DNA of 10,214 bases from Treponema sp. (lineage in GTDB: Bacteria; Spirochaetota; Spirochaetia; Treponematales; Breznakiellaceae): positions 1 to 10,214 of the forward strand of contig JAISOR010000206.1 in assembly GCA_031275535.1 (NCBI GenBank), given 5' to 3'. The notes under the pieces were generated by a model that worked only from the letters and a program-made list of their open reading frames with translations, was not told the DNA's origin and did not search any database. A program made the position numbers and the translations under genes. Every line of letters starts with the position of its first letter. Positions within the stretch are counted from its first letter, which is position 1. Of this stretch, positions 1-5,981 are shown one piece after another.

Positions 1-761
1 CCGGTCACGGCGAGGACCCAGAGGGGGTTTAATACCGGTTCTACCACCGCGGTAAGCATGGCCTGTATGGCCTTGACCCGCCGGATGCCGTAGGAAAAAA
101 GCAGGGAAGCCGCGCCAATCTGTATGATCCCCATAAAAACAATGGCAAGACAATTAGGGGCACTAAGCTCCGGGGGGGCGATAAACAAAAAGGGAATGCA
201 GGCCGCCGCGGTTATCCAGTGGGACAGGATAAGGGCATCCGCGGGGTCCCCCTCTTTTTGGAGCCGCATAAAGACCGAATGGAGCCCAAAGGCGATGCCG
301 GAAAGGATGGCCACACAATCGCCCCAAAAGGACCCGCCGGCAAGGCCGTCTTTAAAGAAGAGCAGCAGCCCGATTATGACCGCCCCCAGGGCCGCCCAGT
401 GTTCGCCGTAGGGCCTTTCCCCCGCCAGGGCCCAGCCGAAGATCGCCGCCCAGATGGGGGCAGAGTACTGTAAGAGTATGGCATTGGCCGAAGCGGTATG
501 CTTGTTGGCAATGACAAAAAGTATCATGGTAAGGGCATAAGAAATGGCGGCGCCCCAGAACATCCCCGGCTGGGCCTTTCCCTTCTTCCCGGACCCGCGG
601 CGTATCCGGCCCATCCCGGTCATAAACAGGGCGGCAATAAAACTGCGGAGCCCGGCGATAATCAGGGGATGCCAGTTTACTATTTTGATAAATAAGCCGC
701 TGGTACTCCAGAGGACGGCGCAGACGACAATGGCCCATTGGCCCTTTACGTTTCGGTTCAT
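1..761 (-). CDS. EamA/DMT-family membrane transporter (3' end beyond the window)
   Basis: Translating the minus strand from ATG at 761 gives 253 open codons to the window edge with no stop. The product is very hydrophobic with many membrane spans. The first span carries the EamA-like pattern AVLWSTSGLFIK, and a later span reads ANAILLQYSAPIWAAIFGW, typical of the end of the first EamA repeat. A second repeat starts near residue 150 and ends in AVVEPVLNPLWVLAV, the usual second-repeat signature. Family members are about 300 aa with ten spans, so roughly 40-50 residues are missing off the left edge. It sits in the inner membrane and probably exports a small metabolite; the substrate cannot be read from sequence. 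The start lies 8 bp after the stop of the c-di-GMP gene, and the nearest purine-rich site (GGAAGG, 775-780) is 13 nt away, so translation may be coupled to that gene. Confidence 0.88.
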   Translation of the reverse strand, partial: MNRNVKGQWAIVVCAVLWSTSGLFIKIVNWHPLIIAGLRSFIAALFMTGMGRIRRGSGKKGKAQPGMFWGAAISYALTMILFVIANKHTASANAILLQYSAPIWAAIFGWALAGERPYGEHWAALGAVIIGLLLFFKDGLAGGSFWGDCVAILSGIAFGLHSVFMRLQKEGDPADALILSHWITAAACIPFLFIAPPELSAPNCLAIVFMGIIQIGAASLLFSYGIRRVKAIQAMLTAVVEPVLNPLWVLAVT

Positions 762-769
762 GGCCGGGG

Positions 770-3700
770 TCAGACCTTCCGTTCTCTTTTCTGTTCCAGC
801 ATACGAATATCCGCCAGGCTGATAAGCCCTTCAATAAACGCATCATTTTCCGAATAGGGGATTTCATCGTTCAGGGCAATGCCAAAACTAAAACCCGGTT
901 TAAAGGGCCATGCCTCGCCCTCGCTAATTAATAGGTCCAGGGCCTGCTGCATTTTTTTAGCGGTAAATTGGGCGTCACAGGATGGAAGGACCACAATGAA
1001 TTCATCCCCCCCATAACGGCCGATAATATCGTTTGCCCTAAAGGAAAGCCGTAAGACATCGATGGTCTTTTTTATAAACTCGTCCCCCATGGTATGTCCG
1101 TAGGTATCATTAACGAATTTAAGATCATCAAGATCGACAAAACAGAGGCTTACCAATACGCCGTTCTGCTGCGCCTTGGGCAAAAGGGTTTTAAGGGTTT
1201 CAAAAAGGGTATTCCGGTTAAGGGTGGCGGTGAACATATCCAGGGAGGCAAAGAGTTTTAGCTGTTCCTGATATTCCTGGACTTCGGTAATATCTATGGA
1301 ATATTGCATGTGGACTTTCTCCATGCCGTGCCAGGGAATAATGCTGTCGTGGGCCTGAAAATGGCGCTTTATGGTATCGTCGTAAACTTCCCGGATATAG
1401 AGTTCGCCCAGGGGCCGGTCTTGTAAAACATCCAGGGGACAATCGGCACAGCGGTTTTCGCGGCCCCGAATTACCTCCCAGCAAAGCTTCCCTTCCATTT
1501 TAGGCGTTTTATATGCGTCGCAGATTTTTTTATTGGCAAAGATGATGCGTCCGGTCTCAATGTCGGAAACATACAGATTGATATCGATCTGATCCAGGAC
1601 CGTTTCCAGGGTCTTGTTATGGGCCCTAAGCTCTTTTTGCAGGTTGAAACGCTTATACGCCCCCGCAATAAGCATGCACAAATGATAGAGCAGTTGCACC
1701 TCCTGGGGAGACCATTCCCGGTTCTTAACCGTACATTCGTCAAAACCGGCCAATCCAAAGAGGCGGTTCCCCTCCCAGAGGGGAAGGATGACCACAGAAT
1801 AGACCTGCCGGCACTCCAGAAGCGTTCTCAGCGCCGGGCCCAGGCGGCTTATGTCCGAGGCAAGAATAAGACCGTCATTCTTTAAGGCCTGGGGGATCTC
1901 CTTTATGGAAAAGAGTTTTTCCGGATACCCCGCGGGGGCTGTGCTATTCCGGGCCCGCCATTCAAACAAGGTGGGGCTTTGATCCGCCTCGGTGGAGAAA
2001 ATATAACTGTGGCTTACATGGAGATGCTCCCCCACCAGGGCAAGGACCTGGTTGATCCCATCGACAAGCTCCTGTTCACTGTTCAGAATATACATACAGC
2101 GGTTTAGGAGCTGGTATAATTGGGGGGTTAGGGCGTATCCGCCGCCGGGCCGGTTTATGGTATTAATATCGATATAATTCAGGGTCCTCACGGGGAAGAC
2201 ATTCACGGAATTGGAAAAGTTATGCAGCCGTTTTTCAAGGTCCTCCCGGGACAGGGGCTTGGAAAAAAGATAGCCCTGAAAAAAATCAACCTGATTGTCC
2301 AGGAGGATCCGCATCTGTTCGACGTTTTCAATACCTTCGGCCACCACCTTAAAACCGGCGGCATGGGAAAAATCAACCATAATCTGAATAACATGCTGTA
2401 AATACTTATCATGTTCCACGGTGCTTACAAAGGATTGATCCAGCTTAATAACATTTACCGGCAGGGTGTTCAATTTGGAAAAAGAGGCGTACCCGGTGCC
2501 AAAGTCATCCAGAGAAAGGCTTATCCCCGCGTCCCGGAAGATCTTAAGGGATTTCATGGTATGTTCGCTAAAGTTAACCTCTGCGCTTTCGGTTATTTCA
2601 AGACTTAGTTTTTCGGGAGGGAAACTGTACCTGATCAACATAAGCTTAATCCGGTCGCAGAAGGTCTGATCGTTCATCTGCAGGGGGGAGAGGTTCACAT
2701 CCAGAACAAACCGGCTCAGTTTGTCCAGCCCCCAGTCCTTGGTTTGGGCAATGGCTTGTTCCAGGACCCATTCCCCGATAATGCCGATAAGGCCGTTCTG
2801 TTCGGCCTCGTGGATAAAGACCACGGGCGAAATGGGACCCAATTCGGGGCTCGTCCACCGGCAAAGGGCTTCGATGCCCGTCCAGGTACCGGTTACGGGA
2901 TCGGCGATAGGCTGATAATAGACCGAAAAGCCTTCCATGTTATTCAGGACACAGCTTTTTAAACTCAGTTCCAGCCGCAGTTGGGCATTAAAGGCAGAAC
3001 TAACCTCTTCATCATAAATAAGCAGGTCGTTCTTTTTGCGGGCCATATCGATAATCCGTTCCAGGGTAGTGAGCAAATCGGAATAACTCTCAAACTCCTC
3101 TCTGCAGGGGACTATTCCCATGGAAACACTGATAAACACATTTTGGGACATACTGCCAATGTATAGAGCCCAGGGGTTATGAAACCGGTCCCGGATTCTC
3201 CGGGCTATGTTCAGGATATCGGCCTCAGAATAATCTTGCAAAAGGACGGCAAATTCGTCATCTTCGATCCGGTAGAAACTCAGCCCGTAATAGGGCAGCC
3301 GGTATATCCAGGATTTTATCTCTTCCAAAAGGGCGTCCCCGGTATCCCGGCTATAGGCTTCGTTTATTTTACGCAGGCCCTGGAGATCGAAACAGATAAT
3401 ATAGGAGTTTTTTGAAAAATACGTTGAGATATCCTTCATTAAAAAGAGGCCGTTGGGGATCTTCATCCGCTGATCATAGTAGGCGATAAAGGAAAGCTGA
3501 TCCTGTAACTTTTTCTGTTCCGTCACATCATTCAGGCTGACAATATGGCTTAAACGGCCGTCTATCCAATTAATGACCCGGCTGGTTACATGATACCAGT
3601 GGCTGGATCCCTCCTGCCTTAATTCCCATTCCAGATACCGGGAGGGGTTGTCGGGACTTAGCAGTTTTTCCCTGGGGCAGAAGGGACAAGGCGCTTGATA

Positions 3701-4375
3701 ACCCATCAAACGATAGCACTGTTTTCCAATAAGCTCCCTGACTTCCTGGTTCGTAGATTCCGCAAAGGATCTATTGCACAGCAGTATCTCGTAGGTAGTA
3801 AAGTCCACCACATACATACCGTTCCCGGATATGTCTACAAATTCATACATAGCCGCCATGACGGTATTTAGCTGCTCCGAAAGATTGCGAAGGCTCCGGT
3901 CCTTATATTTCAGGTTTTTTGTCTGTTCCCCAATTCGGATTAGCTCGCCGGTAACCGCGCTTAAAGAAGCCGAAAGGGGCTCAAAGGTGTTTAATGCGGG
4001 TACGCCCTCCGCTTCACGGGACCCCGGATCCCTCCGGATAATGAGCCAACAGGCCGCCAGGGTGTTTTTATAGAGGACAGGGACCGCTATGCCGGTTAAA
4101 CCCGCCTCCGGGCTATGGATAACATCGGTTTTTAAGGTTTCCCCTACTATTTCCAGGGATTTTTCTTTGAAATTACGATAAAAAGGTTCATTTGCGGCGG
4201 CTTGGTATGTATTGGCCGGGGGATCGGAAAAATCGGCGGCATGGGTTAGCTCGTTTCCCCCGGTATCCACCAAAACAATAGAGGATTTGGTAAAACCCGC
4301 ATAGGCGTCTTGAATTATTTGTAACAAGTCAAGGTTTATAATATTAGAAATTACTGCCACTCTAGTTTCAAACAT
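770..4375 (-). CDS. Multidomain cyclic-di-GMP enzyme: PocR-like, PAS, degenerate GGDEF, EAL, GAF, PAS, GGDEF
   Basis: A 1201-aa protein without membrane spans, so a cytoplasmic sensor enzyme that both makes and degrades c-di-GMP in principle. Residues 1-130 resemble a PocR ligand-binding domain (LDLLQIIQDAYAGF; AGLTGIAVPV near 91-100). PAS1 is about 168-290 with Cys220, Cys230 and Cys233. The first GGDEF, about 300-460, is degenerate: EDDEF at 371-375 replaces GGDEF. The EAL domain, about 480-735, keeps the catalytic set: EAL at 502-504, NLSP, EITES, DDFGTGY with D623/D624, IKLD, E680 in AEGIEN and Q700 in FQGYLFSKP. GAF is about 770-900, PAS2 about 910-1035 with Cys965, Cys976 and Cys979. 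The final GGDEF (1122-1126) is intact and has an RxxD inhibitory site (RAND) five residues upstream. The start is supported by AAAGGGG a few bases upstream. Which activity dominates cannot be told from sequence. Confidence 0.95.
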   Translation of the reverse strand: MFETRVAVISNIINLDLLQIIQDAYAGFTKSSIVLVDTGGNELTHAADFSDPPANTYQAAANEPFYRNFKEKSLEIVGETLKTDVIHSPEAGLTGIAVPVLYKNTLAACWLIIRRDPGSREAEGVPALNTFEPLSASLSAVTGELIRIGEQTKNLKYKDRSLRNLSEQLNTVMAAMYEFVDISGNGMYVVDFTTYEILLCNRSFAESTNQEVRELIGKQCYRLMGYQAPCPFCPREKLLSPDNPSRYLEWELRQEGSSHWYHVTSRVINWIDGRLSHIVSLNDVTEQKKLQDQLSFIAYYDQRMKIPNGLFLMKDISTYFSKNSYIICFDLQGLRKINEAYSRDTGDALLEEIKSWIYRLPYYGLSFYRIEDDEFAVLLQDYSEADILNIARRIRDRFHNPWALYIGSMSQNVFISVSMGIVPCREEFESYSDLLTTLERIIDMARKKNDLLIYDEEVSSAFNAQLRLELSLKSCVLNNMEGFSVYYQPIADPVTGTWTGIEALCRWTSPELGPISPVVFIHEAEQNGLIGIIGEWVLEQAIAQTKDWGLDKLSRFVLDVNLSPLQMNDQTFCDRIKLMLIRYSFPPEKLSLEITESAEVNFSEHTMKSLKIFRDAGISLSLDDFGTGYASFSKLNTLPVNVIKLDQSFVSTVEHDKYLQHVIQIMVDFSHAAGFKVVAEGIENVEQMRILLDNQVDFFQGYLFSKPLSREDLEKRLHNFSNSVNVFPVRTLNYIDINTINRPGGGYALTPQLYQLLNRCMYILNSEQELVDGINQVLALVGEHLHVSHSYIFSTEADQSPTLFEWRARNSTAPAGYPEKLFSIKEIPQALKNDGLILASDISRLGPALRTLLECRQVYSVVILPLWEGNRLFGLAGFDECTVKNREWSPQEVQLLYHLCMLIAGAYKRFNLQKELRAHNKTLETVLDQIDINLYVSDIETGRIIFANKKICDAYKTPKMEGKLCWEVIRGRENRCADCPLDVLQDRPLGELYIREVYDDTIKRHFQAHDSIIPWHGMEKVHMQYSIDITEVQEYQEQLKLFASLDMFTATLNRNTLFETLKTLLPKAQQNGVLVSLCFVDLDDLKFVNDTYGHTMGDEFIKKTIDVLRLSFRANDIIGRYGGDEFIVVLPSCDAQFTAKKMQQALDLLISEGEAWPFKPGFSFGIALNDEIPYSENDAFIEGLISLADIRMLEQKRERKV

Positions 4376-4405
4376 ATGGCCCCTTTAATCCCGTGCCCAT
4401 TTGTC

Positions 4406-4534
4406 TTATGATGCAAACACAAAGATTACAATAACAGTAATAAATAATACAACAATTAGAAACATTTCATCAAGATAAAAAAATGAACCCGACTGTGCGT
4501 TGGATCCGCCCCCGGATGCAATAAATAATAACAT
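4406..4534 (-). CDS. Possible 42-aa single-span membrane micro-protein
   Basis: In the AT-rich gap between the two signalling genes the minus strand has ATG at 4534 and TAA at 4406-4408 enclosing 42 codons. The peptide begins MLLFIASGGGSNAQSGSF, followed by an 18-residue hydrophobic stretch, MFLIVVLFITVIVIFVFA, then a terminal serine: a Gly/Ser-rich outside segment plus one membrane span is a reasonable reading. Against it: no convincing ribosome binding site precedes 4534, T-rich DNA encodes hydrophobic residues by chance, and the same bases contain promoter-like boxes. The Gly-rich start followed by one span is faintly like the N-terminus of YajC, but there is no positively charged segment after the span, so I do not call it that. 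Confidence 0.25.
   Translation of the reverse strand: MLLFIASGGGSNAQSGSFFYLDEMFLIVVLFITVIVIFVFAS
4444..4473 (-). promoter_or_regulatory. Candidate sigma70-type promoter for the c-di-GMP gene
   Basis: On the minus strand TTGATG (4473-4468) and TATTAT (4449-4444) are separated by 18 bp, four and five matches to the consensus hexamers. Transcription would start near 4437, giving a leader of about 60 nt before the ATG at 4375. The region is AT-rich, so chance matches are easy. A similar TATTATTTATT box is repeated about 80 bp upstream (4530-4520). Confidence 0.35.
4500..4521. repeat. Inverted repeat/hairpin upstream of the c-di-GMP gene
   Basis: The 22-bp element has arms TTGGATCCG and CGGATGCAA around a four-base C-rich loop. 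Eight of nine arm positions pair, with one C/C or G/G mismatch depending on strand. It is a GC-rich island in AT-rich DNA, lying upstream of the promoter candidate at 4444-4473. On the minus strand a run of seven T follows after about 15 nt, too far for a classical terminator. It may be an operator, an mRNA structure, or simply part of the micro-ORF at 4406-4534, where it encodes the Gly/Ser segment. Confidence 0.4.
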
Positions 4535-4589
4535 ATGAACGGAAAGACATCCATAAAAAACACATGAAATCGAAAAATTATTATAAACC

Positions 4590-4608
4590 GAGGCTGTTTC
4601 AAAACCTC
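4590..4608 (-). terminator. Weak stem-loop after the GAF gene (possible terminator or IS-end relic)
   Basis: Sixteen bases after the stop of the GAF gene the minus strand can fold GAGGTT with AGCCTC (six pairs including one G-T) around a seven-base loop. A T-run follows only about a dozen bases later, so termination would be inefficient. Read on the plus strand, the segment begins GAGGCTGTTTCAAAA, which resembles the terminal repeats of some insertion sequences, but no partner end or transposase is present. Confidence 0.25.
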
Positions 4609-4624
4609 AAAATTTAAAATCGCC

Positions 4625-5128
4625 TCAATCTTTTAAGGGATTGGCATTAATACGCTGATACACATCGTTTACCAAACCGGAGAAGCGCCGGAGTTTTTGA
4701 ATTTCTTCATCTCTCCATTTCCGGTTTTTTACCACACATTCATCCACCCCTAAAAAGCCCCATAGTTCTTCTCCGTTCCACAGGGGGACGGCAGCCAGGG
4801 CCAGGATATTTTGCCGTCCCAGTTCCGCCCGTATTCTGAGTTCTACTTGGTTTATGTCGGAAATAAGGATGACCCCCTCTTCTTTAAGTTGCCGGATCCA
4901 TTTTTCGCTGATAAAAAAATGGACCATACTGTTTTTCTGGGACCCAATCCCCGGAAGGCACCATTCGTGGGTGTTTTTTCCAATACCCCGCGAATCGACG
5001 GTAATAATATAACTACGGCTCACCTTGAGCTCTTTCCCCATAAGGGCCAGGAGCCCCTCCGGATCCCGGGGCCCGGATACATCACCGGAAACCTGCTCCG
5101 GGGGGGCTAAATCATCACTTTTATTCAT
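4625..5128 (-). CDS. Stand-alone GAF-domain sensor protein
   Basis: This 167-aa protein consists of a roughly 28-residue flexible, acidic N-terminus followed by one GAF domain and a short tail; no output domain or membrane span is seen. It matches the GAF domain of the large c-di-GMP protein (its residues 770-900) along its length: KELKVSRSYI against EHLHVSHSYI, EEGVILISDI against NDGLILASDI, VPLWNGEELWGFLGVDECVVKNRKW against the corresponding segment around Asp879-Cys881. It may bind a small ligand, or pair with the large protein's GAF as a regulatory subunit; both are inference. The ATG at 5128 has only a weak AATAAG in front. The frame stays open upstream but offers no better start. It is 249 bp upstream of the large gene in the same direction and divergent from pncA. 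Confidence 0.85.
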   Translation of the reverse strand: MNKSDDLAPPEQVSGDVSGPRDPEGLLALMGKELKVSRSYIITVDSRGIGKNTHEWCLPGIGSQKNSMVHFFISEKWIRQLKEEGVILISDINQVELRIRAELGRQNILALAAVPLWNGEELWGFLGVDECVVKNRKWRDEEIQKLRRFSGLVNDVYQRINANPLKD

Positions 5129-5157
5129 CTTATTTACAATAATAATATCAAAGGGCC

Positions 5158-5198
5158 GGGGTGCAATGATTTTTTTACAAAAATCCTGTCTTGCCCCC
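5158..5198. repeat. Inverted repeat in the divergent control region
   Basis: GGGGTGCAA (5158-5166) is followed 24 bases later by TTGCCCCC (5191-5198). Eight bases pair with a single bulged T (5162). The right arm covers the proposed pncA -35 hexamer. In addition CCGGGGT occurs twice as a direct repeat, at 5156-5162 and 5209-5215, exactly 53 bp apart, close to five helical turns. Together these make a plausible operator pair, but no known regulator motif is recognised. Confidence 0.35.
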
Positions 5199-5220
5199 TC
5201 CTCTTATTCCGGGGTATTAT
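5191..5220 (+). promoter_or_regulatory. Candidate promoter of the NAD-salvage operon
   Basis: TTGCCC (5191-5196) and TATTAT (5215-5220) are 18 bp apart, with four and five consensus matches. Transcription would begin near 5227, leaving a very short leader of about 14 nt that still contains the pncA ribosome binding site. It is the only good pair found in the 112 bp between the divergent genes. Confidence 0.45.
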
Positions 5221-5230
5221 GTATAAGGAT

Positions 5231-5235
5231 AGGAG
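5231..5235 (+). promoter_or_regulatory. Ribosome binding site fixing the pncA start
   Basis: AGGAG ends five bases before the ATG at 5241. The reading frame is open much further upstream (to an ATG at 5025), but that part lies opposite the GAF gene and encodes no family-like sequence, so this site decides the start. Confidence 0.8.
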
Positions 5236-5240
5236 TAGTT

Positions 5241-5981
5241 ATGGCTATTGATATTGCAGGTTCGGCCCTTATTGAGGTTGATGTGCAGAATGATTTTTGC
5301 CCTGCGTATACCACAAAAAACGGAGAAAAACGGCCCCCGGGGGCTCTGGCGGTTAGCCAGGGAGACGAGGTAATTAAACCCCTTAATCTGATGGCCGAAA
5401 AATTTGCCCGCTCGGGGGGGAAGATCATTGTTTCCCAGGACTGGCATCCGGCCCATCACAGTTCTTTTGCCTCTTCCCACCCCGGGAAGCAGGTTAACGA
5501 TATCATGGTTCTGCCGGTTCCCCGGCTTGCGGACCCTTCCTCCCTGCAGGAAACCAATCTGCGGGAATTTGCGCCCGCGGCGATACAGCAGGTCCTGTGG
5601 CCGGATCACTGTGTTCAGAACAGTGAGGGCGCCCGGTTCCATGATGACTTGAATTTGGAGCATGTTAATCTTATTCTCCGTAAGGGCTACCGCCGGGATC
5701 TGGATTCCTATTCGGTGTTTTTTGAGAATGACCGGTATACCCCTACCGGCCTCGACGGGTTTCTAAAGGGGCTTTATATAAACAAGCTTTTTATCGGCGG
5801 CCTGGCCACGGATTACTGTGTCCTCTACAGCGTCATGGATGCGATCCGGCTGGGATATAAGGTTGTGGTCCTGACCGATGCGGTATGCGGGGTGGATGTC
5901 CCCGTGGGTTCCGTGGAACGGGCCTTTGATATGATGCGGCAGGCGGGGGTTGCCTTTATGAATTCCGGAGAAGTGGTATGA
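5241..5981 (+). CDS. pncA: Nicotinamidase (isochorismatase-like hydrolase)
   Basis: This 246-aa enzyme deamidates nicotinamide to nicotinate and ammonia in the cytoplasm, the first step of deamidating NAD salvage. The catalytic triad is visible: Asp14 in DVQNDF, Lys148 in LRKGYRRDLDSYS and the nucleophile Cys193 in GGLATDYCV. Metal ligands fit Asp67, His69 and His73 in QDWHPAHHSSF, plus His123 in WPDHCVQNSEGA, a segment nearly identical to the E. coli enzyme as I remember it. It is about 30 residues longer than E. coli PncA, mainly through extra residues after the DVQNDFC motif (21-34) and between the metal site and WPDHC (about 78-118). The stop overlaps the pncB start by four bases (ATGA), so the two are translationally coupled. 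It is the first gene of the operon. Confidence 0.95.
   Translation: MAIDIAGSALIEVDVQNDFCPAYTTKNGEKRPPGALAVSQGDEVIKPLNLMAEKFARSGGKIIVSQDWHPAHHSSFASSHPGKQVNDIMVLPVPRLADPSSLQETNLREFAPAAIQQVLWPDHCVQNSEGARFHDDLNLEHVNLILRKGYRRDLDSYSVFFENDRYTPTGLDGFLKGLYINKLFIGGLATDYCVLYSVMDAIRLGYKVVVLTDAVCGVDVPVGSVERAFDMMRQAGVAFMNSGEVV

Noticed and set aside
352..867. 171-codon minus-strand frame overlapping the transporter start
   Set aside because: It is a frame shadow; the transporter frame from 761 gives hydrophobic spans and EamA motifs, this one gives Arg/Pro-rich sequence and runs across the end of the c-di-GMP gene.
4376..4624. Riboswitch or small RNA in the AT-rich gap
   Set aside because: Only one short hairpin and a weak stem-loop are visible; no conserved riboswitch core was recognised.
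770..5128. A defence or phage-signalling system built around the nucleotide-signalling enzyme
   Set aside because: GGDEF and EAL motifs are those of ordinary c-di-GMP turnover; no effector, nuclease or phage-type gene is next to it.
5025..5240. Upstream extension of the pncA reading frame to an ATG at 5025
   Set aside because: The added 72 residues lie largely antisense to the GAF gene, look unlike any nicotinamidase N-terminus, and the AGGAG at 5231-5235 points to 5241.
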